In this document: positions 16,836-24,319 of the stretch, in pieces
How the letters are laid out: each line of letters opens with the position of its first letter
How positions within the stretch are numbered: position 1 is the first letter of the stretch
The notes under the pieces: generated by a model
What the model was told of the DNA's origin: nothing
The model's database searches: none
Seen by the model: only the letters and a program-made list of their open reading frames with translations
Translations under genes and position numbers: made by a program
Origin: Burkholderia stagnalis
Lineage (GTDB): Bacteria; Pseudomonadota; Gammaproteobacteria; Burkholderiales; Burkholderiaceae
DNA length: 33,521 nucleotides
Assembly: GCF_902830275.1 (NCBI RefSeq)
Contig: NZ_CADESW010000040.1
Span: 1 to 33,521, forward strand
Direction: 5' to 3'

Positions 16836-18131
16836 TCAGGCGCCGCGCTGCGCAGGCTGCCGATACTCGCGCGCCTCGGCGTCCTGCGGGCGATACGCGC
16901 TCAGCCCGAAGTAATTGCGGAACAGCCGGTCGAGCGAGCGATACGTGCCGTCACGCGTCGAAAACACCGCCTGGATTTCCTGCGGCGCGTCCAGCTCCGC
17001 GAGTTCGCGCCGCAGCGCGTCCCACACGTGCGCGAACGCGTCGACGAAAATGCGCTGGAACCACGGCACCCCCGCCTCGGTGCCGACCAGGAACCAGCTG
17101 ATCGACTGCGTCAGCTCGCGCACGCTCTGCCGCACCGCGAAATCGAGCTCGCCCGGCGCGCGCATCGTCGACACGTGGCGAATGCTGTTCACGTCGACGA
17201 TCCCGCCGTCCAGCACGAGGTTCTGCGCCATCAGGCAGTTGCCGCGGCCGAAGTGTGCGGGATCGGTCGGAATCCAGCCGAGCGCGAGAAACTCGGCGGT
17301 CAGGCGAATCCAGCGCTCGATCGCCGTATCGGGATCGGTCAGCTCGCGCAGCGCCGCATGACGCTTGTCGTACGGCACTTCCACGCCCACGTCGCCGCCG
17401 CGCACGTGCATCGCGCGCATCGGATACGCCGGGTAGTGGTACACGTACGCGCCGAGCTCGTCACGGATCATCGCCTCGACGAGGATCGCCGTGCGCGGCG
17501 ACAGCAGCGGGCGCAGCACGTCGAGCGCCTGCTCGCGCACGGCCTCCGGCCAGCGATACACGAACAGCGGCGTCGGAATCCGCGCGAGCCGGCCGAAGCG
17601 GCGGTAATAGGCGGTCTGCAATTGCAGCGCGCAGCGCGCCTCGTCGTCGGCATCCCACAGCGGGTGGACGCCCGGCGGCTTGCCCTCGCTGATCGGGAAG
17701 CGTTCGAGCTGGTTCATCAGCGACAGATCCTCGAGCACGGGGCGCGCCTGGCCGCCGATCGTCCAGCTGAACACGTTCCACATCTCGCCCATGCGCTTGG
17801 CGATGCTCGCGAAGTTTTCCGACACGGGCTCGGTGCCCTTGATCGCGATGAAGCCGCGGCCGTCCGACACGCTCGTCAGCTTGCCGAGATCGAGATAGAA
17901 CGCCCGGACGTGGCGGTCCGGACGCGACACCGGGCCGTAATCGCCGAACGCCCATTGCTTCTGCACCGGCAGCTCGCCGTCCAGCAGCCCGTAGACGTCG
18001 CCGAGCGCCGGTTCGGTTTTCGCCAATGCATCGTAGATTTCCTGCGACTGCTCGCGAAGCGACCAGACCGGTTCGACGGAAGCCAGCTTCAGCCCGGTCT
18101 CGTCTTTCAGAAGTTCGTCCTTGATACGCAC
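16836..18131 (-). CDS. Unrecognised 431-aa protein, possibly kinase-like fold
   Basis: I do not recognise the family. The protein is soluble-looking with no signal peptide, transmembrane segment or Cys cluster. Its order of elements is suggestive of a distant kinase/SelO-like fold: a strand with GRGFIAIKGTEP (possible nucleotide-anchoring Lys), a hinge-like IPTPLFVYRW, and late in the chain HFGRGNCLMAQNLVLDGG followed directly by IVDVNSIRHV. This resembles the H-x-x-x-x-N...D catalytic and metal-binding loops of kinases. That is inference, and no reaction is assigned. The start is GTG at 18131 with AGGGG eight bases upstream. It lies 97 bp after the AsnB-like gene and 28 bp before the PKS gene, so it is firmly embedded in the operon and probably acts on a pathway intermediate or carrier. 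Confidence 0.75.
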   Translation of the reverse strand: MRIKDELLKDETGLKLASVEPVWSLREQSQEIYDALAKTEPALGDVYGLLDGELPVQKQWAFGDYGPVSRPDRHVRAFYLDLGKLTSVSDGRGFIAIKGTEPVSENFASIAKRMGEMWNVFSWTIGGQARPVLEDLSLMNQLERFPISEGKPPGVHPLWDADDEARCALQLQTAYYRRFGRLARIPTPLFVYRWPEAVREQALDVLRPLLSPRTAILVEAMIRDELGAYVYHYPAYPMRAMHVRGGDVGVEVPYDKRHAALRELTDPDTAIERWIRLTAEFLALGWIPTDPAHFGRGNCLMAQNLVLDGGIVDVNSIRHVSTMRAPGELDFAVRQSVRELTQSISWFLVGTEAGVPWFQRIFVDAFAHVWDALRRELAELDAPQEIQAVFSTRDGTYRSLDRLFRNYFGLSAYRPQDAEAREYRQPAQRGA

Positions 18132-18228
18132 CTTGTCTGCCCCTATTGAAGGTGCCGCCCGGCGTCGGGCGGCTACGTACGGTTATCGCCGTGCCCGCGC
18201 GCCGCCGCACGGGCACGGCGTCGCTGCG

Positions 18229-20076
18229 TCATACGAGCGATACGCGGTACTCCGACATCCACAGATCGATCTGATACAGATACGCGAGGAACTGCGCGTC
18301 CTTCGCATACATGCCGAACCAGTGACGGTCCCGTGCTTCGTCGTCCGGCGACGCGAGCACGCGTTCCAGTTCGGCCATGTCGAGCAGCGGCCGCAGCGGC
18401 GACGACGGCTGCCGCAGGCGCTCGACCAGCAGCGCGCGCACCTGATGCAGGTAACGCGGGTTGTGCGTGGTCGGGAACGGGCTCTTCGGACGCCAGATCA
18501 CGTCGTCGGGCAGGATGCCCTGCATCGCATGGCGCAGCAGCCCCTTCTCGCGGTCGCCGGCGTTCTTCATGCTCCACGGCACGTTCCACAGATACTCGAC
18601 GATCCGGTGATCGCAGAACGGCACGCGCACCTCGAGCCCTTCGGCCATGCTCGCGCGATCCTTGCGGTCGAGCATCATCGGCAGCCAGCGCGTGAAATTG
18701 ATGTAGAACATCTGGCGGCGGCGCGCCTCGCCGGGCGACTCGCCGGGCAGCGGCGGACATTCCGCGACGGTCTGCCGGTAATGCCGTGCGACGAGCGCGC
18801 CGGGATCGATCCGGTCGCGGATCGCCGGCGCGAGCAGCCGCTGGCGGCCGTCGACCAGCCGGACCCACGGAAACCGCTCCACCTCGTAGTCGCTCGCCTG
18901 GTGATACCAGCGATAGCCGCCGAAGATCTCGTCGGCGGTCTCGCCCGACAGCACGACGGTCGAGTGCTTCTTGATCTCGCGGCAAAAGAGCTGCAGCGAC
19001 GCATCGACTTCCCACATGCCGGGCAGGTCGCGCGAGCGCATCGCGTCGCCGAGATGGGAGATCAGGTCCGACGTGTCGAGCATCACGCGATGGTGGCGCG
19101 TGTGCAGATGCGCGGTGACTTTCTCGACCCACGGCGCGTCCTCGTCCGGCACGTAGTCGGTCGGCTTGAAGTGCGCGCTGTTGTCGACGAAGTCGATCGA
19201 ATAGGTGTCGAGCGCGCCGGCGCCCGCCTCCTTGAACGAGCCCGCGGCGATCGCGGTGATCGAGCTCGAATCGAGCCCGCCCGACACCATCGTGCCGATC
19301 GGCACGTCGGACACGAGCTGCTTCGTCACCGCATCGACGACGAGCTCGCGCACGCGCTCGACGGTGCGGTCGAAGCCGTCTTCATGCGGGCGGCTTTCGA
19401 GCCGCCAGTACGGCCAGGACTCGATCCCGTTCACGTTGCAGGTCAGGCACCAGCCCGGCTTCAGCTCCTCGATCTGGCGGAACACGCCGGCGCCCGGCGT
19501 GCGCGCCGGCCCCAGGAACAGCAGCTCCTGGAACGCGTCGAGCGTGACCTCGCGCGACACCCGCGGGTTCGCGAGGATCGCCTTCATTTCGGAGCCGAAC
19601 ACGAGCCCGCTGTCCAGCCGCGCGAAGAAGAGCGGCTTGACGCCGACCCGGTCGCGCGCGAGGAACAGGCGCCGGTCGGTCTCGTCCCACACCGCGAACG
19701 CGAAGATGCCGTTCAGCCGGTCGAGGCATGCCGGGCCCCATTCGATATACGCGTGCAGCAGCACTTCCGTATCGCAGCGCGTCTCGAAGCGGCAGCCGCG
19801 CGCTTCAAGCTCGCGACGCAGTTCCGGCGTGTTGTAGAGCTCGCCGTTGTACGTGATCGCGAACGTGCGCTGCCGTGCGTTGCGCACCATCGGCTGCGCG
19901 CCGTTCGCCGGATCGATGATCGACAGCCGGCGATGGCCGAGCGCGGCGCGCGCGGTCACCCATTCCCCCGATCCGTCGGGGCCGCGATGCACGAGCGAGG
20001 CCGTCATCGCACGCAGCGTCGGCACGTGTTCGCGCAGGTCGTGTTGCCAGTCCACCCAGCCTGTGATGCCGCACAT
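18229..20076 (-). CDS. AsnB-type glutamine-dependent asparagine synthetase-like amidotransferase
   Basis: The 615-aa product has a mature nucleophilic Cys2 (MCGITGWVDW), class II amidotransferase motifs (GHRRLSIID, ITYNGELYN, DTEVLLHAY) over about 1-200, and an ATP-pyrophosphatase synthetase domain. The latter has MVSGGLDSSSITAIAAG near residues 260-276 and SGETADEIFGGYRWY near 390. Thus both glutaminase and adenylating halves look intact. The family converts a carboxylate to an amide (or closes a ring, in beta-lactam synthetases) via an acyl-AMP. Given its neighbours it more likely amidates a pathway acid or acyl-carrier intermediate than makes asparagine for growth. The ATG is 1 nt after the CimA-like stop codon. 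GGGAGG overlaps the last codons of that gene, so translation is tightly coupled. Confidence 0.9.
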   Translation of the reverse strand: MCGITGWVDWQHDLREHVPTLRAMTASLVHRGPDGSGEWVTARAALGHRRLSIIDPANGAQPMVRNARQRTFAITYNGELYNTPELRRELEARGCRFETRCDTEVLLHAYIEWGPACLDRLNGIFAFAVWDETDRRLFLARDRVGVKPLFFARLDSGLVFGSEMKAILANPRVSREVTLDAFQELLFLGPARTPGAGVFRQIEELKPGWCLTCNVNGIESWPYWRLESRPHEDGFDRTVERVRELVVDAVTKQLVSDVPIGTMVSGGLDSSSITAIAAGSFKEAGAGALDTYSIDFVDNSAHFKPTDYVPDEDAPWVEKVTAHLHTRHHRVMLDTSDLISHLGDAMRSRDLPGMWEVDASLQLFCREIKKHSTVVLSGETADEIFGGYRWYHQASDYEVERFPWVRLVDGRQRLLAPAIRDRIDPGALVARHYRQTVAECPPLPGESPGEARRRQMFYINFTRWLPMMLDRKDRASMAEGLEVRVPFCDHRIVEYLWNVPWSMKNAGDREKGLLRHAMQGILPDDVIWRPKSPFPTTHNPRYLHQVRALLVERLRQPSSPLRPLLDMAELERVLASPDDEARDRHWFGMYAKDAQFLAYLYQIDLWMSEYRVSLV

Positions 20077-20077
20077 G

Positions 20078-21787
20078 CTACCTCCCGTTGTCTGCGAGCG
20101 CGGATTGCCGCGCGTCGAGCGCGTCGGGCACGAACGTGCCGATATCGCCGACGCACAACCGATATTCGAGCGCCTCCAGCGTCGCGTTCACGGTCGCGTT
20201 CGCGACGCTCGAATTGACCGCGGCCATCTTCCACGTGCGCACGCCGTCGGTGAACTCCAGGACGACGCGCACGCGTTGCGGCCGGTCGTTGATTGCGCGA
20301 ATCCTGAAGTCGACCAGCCGCGTGCCCGCCAGCTCCGGGAAGAATTCGCCGCAGCGCGACACGAGCCGCTCGACGAGATGGCTGAGCGACGCGCTCGCGG
20401 CCGACAGCGAGAACTGCACGCGTTCGCCGACGAGCGCATCGTCGCCGCTCACCGCGAAATCGAAGTCGCCGTCGAACTCGATCAGGCTCGCGTCGGGCGC
20501 GCCGCCCGGCAGCGGCAACGCTGCGCGGCCGCCGGCCGGCTCCGCGACGATGCGGCTCGCGATGGGAAACGCTTCGTCGACCGACCGCACCGACAGGCGG
20601 TTCACCTGGATGCGCGGGCTCGTCTTCCCGACGTGCCGCAGCAGCATCAGCACGAGCGACTCCTCGGACGAGTTGAACTCGAACCCCGCGTGCTCGAGCT
20701 CCTTGACCAGGCGCACGAGCCCGTCGACGTCGGCGTCGGCGAACAGGTGATCGAGCCGGTGCTTGCGCAGGAAGTTGTTCAGGTTGCTCTTGCCCGACAC
20801 TTCCGACACGACGATGTCGCTGCGATTGCCGACCAGCGCGGGGTCGATGTGTTCGTAGGTGCGGCGATGCTTCAGGTAGCCGTCGACGTGAACGCCGCCC
20901 TTGTGCGTGAACGCGAGCGAGCCGACATACGGGTGGAACGTCGGCCGCTCGGCCTGCAGCAGTTCGGCCACTTCCTGCGACAGGCGCGTGAGCTGCTGCA
21001 GCTTGCCGGGCTCGAGGATCGGATAGCCGAGCTTGAGCTGGAGATTCGGAATGACCGTGCAGAGATCGGCCATGCCGCAGCGCTCCGAGTAGCCGTTCAC
21101 CGTGCCCTCGACGATCTTCACGCCGTTCTGCACGGCGGCGATCGTGTTCGCGACGCCGCAGCCCGTGTCGTTGTGGCAGTGCACCGCGAATTCGATGTCG
21201 AACGAACGCGTGACCGTCGACACGATCGACGCGACTTCGTGCGGAAAGCACCCGCCGTTCGTGTCGGCCAGGTCGATCCAGTCGACGCCGGCCTGCACGG
21301 CGGTTTCGATCAGCTTCAGCGCGCCGGCCGGATTCTCCTTGTACGCATCGAAGAAATGCTCGAAGCCGAAGCTCACTTCCTCCATGTGCTGCTTCAGGAA
21401 CCGGATCGAGTCGAACACCGACTCGAGGTTCTCCTCCGGCGAGATGCCGAGCACTTCGCTGACGTGCAGATCCCAGCCCTTGCCGAAGATGTGCCCGTGC
21501 GGAATGCCCGTGCGCACGAGCGCCTTCAGGCTCGCGTCGTCCTCGGCCCTGACCGACGCGCGCTTCGTGCGCCCGAAGGCAACGACCTTGATCTTCCTGA
21601 GCGACAAGGCCTTGAGTTCCTGGAAGAAGCGCGTGTCTTTCTCGTTCGAGCCGGGCCACCCGCCCTCGGTGTACGTGAAGCCCATGTCGTCGAGGAGTTC
21701 CGTGATCCGCAGCTTGTCCCGAACCGAGAACGAGACGCCCGACGCCTGGGCGCCCTCCCTTAACGTGCAGTCGTAGATCTTGATCAT
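20078..21787 (-). CDS. CimA/LeuA-family 2-alkylmalate (citramalate-type) synthase
   Basis: The 569-aa protein begins MIKIYDCTLREGAQASGVSF, the metal- and substrate-binding start of the HMGL-like TIM barrel (about 1-290). It has the divalent metal motif VHCHNDTG near residues 200-207, and the family's GYGERCGNANL block appears as GYSERCGMADL. SLAFTHKGGVHVDGYLKH lies in the linker, and the C-terminal ~150 residues form a LeuA dimerisation/allosteric domain (FDFAVSGDDALV, then FRIRAINDRPQRVRVVLEF). The family condenses acetyl-CoA with a 2-oxo acid: pyruvate in CimA, 2-oxoisovalerate in LeuA. The cluster also encodes an aconitase-like enzyme but no visible isopropylmalate dehydrogenase. The pair may stop at an alkyl-malate or alkyl-fumarate/maleate used as a building block. 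It lies 22 bp behind the amidohydrolase gene. Confidence 0.88.
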   Translation of the reverse strand: MIKIYDCTLREGAQASGVSFSVRDKLRITELLDDMGFTYTEGGWPGSNEKDTRFFQELKALSLRKIKVVAFGRTKRASVRAEDDASLKALVRTGIPHGHIFGKGWDLHVSEVLGISPEENLESVFDSIRFLKQHMEEVSFGFEHFFDAYKENPAGALKLIETAVQAGVDWIDLADTNGGCFPHEVASIVSTVTRSFDIEFAVHCHNDTGCGVANTIAAVQNGVKIVEGTVNGYSERCGMADLCTVIPNLQLKLGYPILEPGKLQQLTRLSQEVAELLQAERPTFHPYVGSLAFTHKGGVHVDGYLKHRRTYEHIDPALVGNRSDIVVSEVSGKSNLNNFLRKHRLDHLFADADVDGLVRLVKELEHAGFEFNSSEESLVLMLLRHVGKTSPRIQVNRLSVRSVDEAFPIASRIVAEPAGGRAALPLPGGAPDASLIEFDGDFDFAVSGDDALVGERVQFSLSAASASLSHLVERLVSRCGEFFPELAGTRLVDFRIRAINDRPQRVRVVLEFTDGVRTWKMAAVNSSVANATVNATLEALEYRLCVGDIGTFVPDALDARQSALADNGR

Positions 21788-21809
21788 GCTGCCCCCGGGT
21801 TGGTCGACC

Positions 21810-22967
21810 TCAGTCTTTCAGGATGCCGTAGAAGCGGCCGGCGTTCTCGTAGGTGATCTTGCGCACGACGTCGTCCGGCAGCACGCTGAACTGCTCCGCG
21901 AACACCTTCTGCGACTCCGGCCACGTGCCGTCCGAGTGCGGATAGTCGGAACCCCACATCAGCGTCTCGACGCCCAGATCCTCGACCAGCTTGAAGCCGA
22001 TGCGGTCGGTCTGGAAGCACGCCTTGCACTGGCGCCGCCAGTATTCGCTCGGCAGCATCTTCAGTTCGAGATCCTGGAAGCGGCCCTTGAACTCGTGGTC
22101 CATCCGCTCGATCACGTACGGCAGCCAGCCGATGCCGCTCTCGCCGAGCACGACGCGCAGGTTCGGATGACGCTCGAGCACGCCCGAGCCGATCAGCGCG
22201 GCGAGCGGATGCACGAGGCTCATCTGGAAGCCCGTCACGCTCGTGAAGAACGCGGCGCGCTTCGCCTGGCCCTCGACGTCGATTTCCTCGAGCGTGAGCG
22301 GCAGCGAGCGGAAGCAATGGATGTGAAGCGGCAGCCCCGACTCGGCGATCGTGCGCCACAGCGGTTCCCAGCTCGGATGCCAGAGCGGGCGCGTTTCGCG
22401 GCTCATCGCGAGGTTCACGCCGACGATGCCCGAGCGGCGGAATTCCGCCACGCGCCGGACTTCCTCCACCGCGGCGTCGACACTCGAATCGTTCAACGCG
22501 GCGAGGCCGTACAGGCGGCCGTTCGAGCCTTTGCAGAAATCGACGAGCCAGTCGTTGTAGATGCGGCACATCTCGATCGCGGCTTCCGGATCCTCCATGC
22601 GCATCAGCGTTTCGGCGGCGAGGCCGTACACGACGTCCGCGTCCACGCCGTCGAGGTCCATGTCCTCCTGACGCAGCACCGGGTCGCTCACGCGGCGCCG
22701 GCCGTTCGCCGCGTCGCGATAGAGCCCGGTCGCGGCCATGATGTCGATCTTCGCGTTGCTGCCCGGCACGTACTTCTGGCCATACGGACCGAAGCCGCAC
22801 ACATAGCCGAGCCACGTGTTCTTCTTGTTCGTCCAGTACGGATCCTCCGCCTCGACCACGAACGGCATCCGCTCCTTCAGGCTCGGCACGGCGTTCTTCG
22901 TGAACAGATCCGACGGCAGCCAATGCAGGTCGATATGCGAATCGGCTGAAATTCTTTGAAAGGCCAT
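21810..22967 (-). CDS. Amidohydrolase-2 family (ACMSD-like) metal-dependent hydrolase/decarboxylase
   Basis: The 385-aa protein shows RISADSHIDLHWLPSDLF at the start (first metal His region), GIVGVNLAMSRETRP, LPLHIHCFRS with a second His site, MSLVHPLAALI with a third, and MWGSDYPHSDGTWPESQ carrying the conserved Asp near the C-terminus. This is the layout of the TIM-barrel amidohydrolase-2 family, whose members hydrolyse C-N or lactone bonds or catalyse non-oxidative decarboxylation (ACMSD, gamma-resorcylate decarboxylase). The exact reaction cannot be set. It is the first gene of the biosynthetic operon, with AGGA nine bases before the ATG. A 650-bp regulatory region with three related palindromes lies upstream. 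Confidence 0.85.
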   Translation of the reverse strand: MAFQRISADSHIDLHWLPSDLFTKNAVPSLKERMPFVVEAEDPYWTNKKNTWLGYVCGFGPYGQKYVPGSNAKIDIMAATGLYRDAANGRRRVSDPVLRQEDMDLDGVDADVVYGLAAETLMRMEDPEAAIEMCRIYNDWLVDFCKGSNGRLYGLAALNDSSVDAAVEEVRRVAEFRRSGIVGVNLAMSRETRPLWHPSWEPLWRTIAESGLPLHIHCFRSLPLTLEEIDVEGQAKRAAFFTSVTGFQMSLVHPLAALIGSGVLERHPNLRVVLGESGIGWLPYVIERMDHEFKGRFQDLELKMLPSEYWRRQCKACFQTDRIGFKLVEDLGVETLMWGSDYPHSDGTWPESQKVFAEQFSVLPDDVVRKITYENAGRFYGILKD

Positions 22968-23082
22968 GGTAGTTCGTCCTATTCTGTGTTTCAGGTTAAG
23001 GGCTCACAACGTCATTGCAATTTCATGTCAGACATTCGACTCGTGAAATCATTTTCAAGAAACGCGATTAATACTCCGCCGA

Positions 23083-23101
23083 GGTCGATTTGAAATCGAC
23101 C
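23083..23101. promoter_or_regulatory. Perfect 19-bp palindrome, likely operator (copy 1)
   Basis: GGTCGATTTGAAATCGACC has 9-bp perfect arms around one central base. It lies 116 bp upstream of the amidohydrolase start codon, the first gene of the operon. The size and symmetry suit a dimeric HTH regulator of the LysR, MarR or GntR kind; which one is unknown. Confidence 0.55.
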
Positions 23102-23125
23102 CTGTAAATACATGCTCTGCTTTCT

Positions 23126-23138
23126 CGATCCGAAATCG
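23126..23138. promoter_or_regulatory. Related operator-like element (copy 2)
   Basis: CGATCCGAAATCG matches the core of copy 1 (CGATTTGAAATCG) at 11 of 13 positions. The centres are 40 bp apart, close to four helical turns, consistent with cooperative binding. Confidence 0.35.
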
Positions 23139-23280
23139 CGGCGATCGGCCTTGCAATTGCATGGTCGATGCGCCGGACGTCGCCCGGAGAGCCGCCGCGG
23201 GCGTGCGACGACGCCGCGACGCTTGTGCGCCGCCGCGCCGTTCTGGCCGGTCGGGGGAATTCGCTTCAGATATTAAGTTG

Positions 23281-23293
23281 CGATTTGAATTCG
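23281..23293. promoter_or_regulatory. Related operator-like element (copy 3)
   Basis: CGATTTGAATTCG matches the core of copy 1 at 12 of 13 positions. It lies directly before the possible small gene at 23307, so it could control a rightward transcript. Confidence 0.35.
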
Positions 23294-23306
23294 CAGAGGT
23301 TTCATC

Positions 23307-23408
23307 ATGATTGTCGCCGCATCATTCTTGATAGCAGCAGAGTTAATCGGATGGATGAAGATTAAACGCGATCGCGGCGATGAGGAATTTCGTTTTGTCT
23401 CAGATTGA
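23307..23408 (+). CDS. Possible 33-aa small membrane peptide
   Basis: A short frame starts with ATG at 23307, preceded by AGAGG at 8 nt. It would encode MIVAASFLIAAELIGWMKI followed by a highly charged tail (KRDRGDEEF) and ending at TGA 23406-23408. One hydrophobic helix of about 17 residues followed by basic then acidic residues is the usual shape of bacterial small membrane proteins. Codon use is lower in GC than the neighbours, in line with the local composition, so coding bias gives no help. It could be chance. The operator-like copy 3 just upstream is mild support. Confidence 0.3.
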   Translation: MIVAASFLIAAELIGWMKIKRDRGDEEFRFVSD

Positions 23409-23618
23409 ATCGAATCCGTCTCATCGGGAAATCAGGCGCGCGATCGATACACGAAACGGATGGCGCGTGGGGCCGTGCGCGCGTAGTGACGGGCCGCGGC
23501 CGGCCGGGAAGAATATGAACGCGGTCGTCCGGGCGGCGCGACCCGCAACTCGGCTGGAGTCGCGAGAGAAGGCGGCATACACCATGACAAAGTCGCACAG
23601 CGAGGAGGATCGTTCGCT
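23409..23618. other. Intergenic stretch without supported gene
   Basis: I see no convincing gene or RNA here. Open frames on both strands are short and lack recognisable sequence. The last 20 bases carry a good AGGAGG (23603-23608) for the membrane protein gene that follows. Confidence 0.4.
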
Positions 23619-24218
23619 ATGCTGCCGGTGACGACGCGCCTATTCCATCCGATACCCATGAGCACAACCGCACGGACCATACTCAAAGCCATTCTGAGCA
23701 TCCCCATCGCCTTTGGGCTCGCCTATCCCCTTATCCATCCCACAGAGGACGGAGGCGTTCTCGGCGAAATGGAGATGCTTGGGCCCATCGGCGGCATCGT
23801 CGTCATCGCGGTTTTCCTGGCGCTGGTCTATGCCTACGCGAGCGACCTCAGGACCACCCTGAAATCGGTCGACCGAGGATCGCGTGTGGCCGAACCCAAC
23901 AGCGTCTGGTTCATGTTCCTCTTGCCATACAACTTCATCGAGGACTTCTTCATCGTGTCCAACGTTGCGAAGTCCCTGGAAGTGGAGTCTCGTATCAATC
24001 CGGCTCTGTCGGGTTTGCGCTCGTTCGGTCGGATCAGCGGCATCGGGTGGTGTCTTGCCCAGGTTCTTTCGTTGATACCCAATACCATCGGCGCCATCGC
24101 CAGCGCAGTTGCGGTTTTCTTCTGGATTTGGCACTGGGTGTTCGTGCGCCGGGCGAACAGGATGCTCGCCGGCAGTCAGGCATCCGTGGCTACCGTACCT
24201 GGACGGACAGGATCGTAA
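23619..24218 (+). CDS. Four-helix membrane protein of unknown function
   Basis: The 199-aa protein has about four hydrophobic segments: ILKAILSIPIAFGLAYPLI, IGGIVVIAVFLALVYAYA, VWFMFLLPYNFIEDFFIVSN, and a long C-terminal one including LIPNTIGAIASAVAVFFWIW. Acidic and aromatic residues within the third (YNFIEDFF) and the loop SLEVESRINPAL look like conserved features of a hypothetical inner-membrane family, but I cannot name it. AGGAGG ten bases before the ATG at 23619 supports this start. A second ATG at 23658 (MSTTART) just before helix 1 has no ribosome binding site but is a credible alternative. Its codons (ATA, ACA, GGA, CTT) are less GC-biased than those of the neighbours, suggesting separate ancestry. 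It converges on nasA. Confidence 0.7.
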   Translation: MLPVTTRLFHPIPMSTTARTILKAILSIPIAFGLAYPLIHPTEDGGVLGEMEMLGPIGGIVVIAVFLALVYAYASDLRTTLKSVDRGSRVAEPNSVWFMFLLPYNFIEDFFIVSNVAKSLEVESRINPALSGLRSFGRISGIGWCLAQVLSLIPNTIGAIASAVAVFFWIWHWVFVRRANRMLAGSQASVATVPGRTGS

Positions 24219-24319
24219 CCGTCCTTCGCTGACGAACCGCCATCAAAAGCCGCCCGACGAAGCGCATCCCCCCGACACCCTGAAACCAAACCCGCGCGAC
24301 ACGCCGCCACGCCAGCCAC

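Larger units (their letters stand above)
22968..23306. promoter_or_regulatory. Regulatory region upstream of the biosynthetic operon
   Basis: This gap is clearly richer in A+T than the flanking genes. It holds three copies of a CGATTTGAAATCG-like element (separate entries), a TGAAA-N4-TTTCA inverted repeat at 23044-23057 and a 10-bp palindrome TGCAATTGCA at 23152-23161. No convincing sigma-70 -35/-10 pair could be fixed for the leftward operon. TATTAA-like hexamers occur near 23070-23075 (minus) and 23271-23276 (plus). No protein-coding frame was found except the small candidate starting at 23307. Confidence 0.5.

Noticed and set aside
11105..17101. Plus-strand open frame of about 2000 codons antisense to the PKS gene
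   Set aside because: Very Arg/Ala/His-rich shadow frame caused by high GC3 on the opposite strand; no domain motifs, while the minus strand encodes a complete PKS with catalytic residues.
4272..21787. Leucine-type LeuA/LeuCD chain elongation set
   Set aside because: No LeuB-like dehydrogenase and no split LeuC/LeuD; the aconitase is the monomeric AcnA form and lies beside PKS genes.
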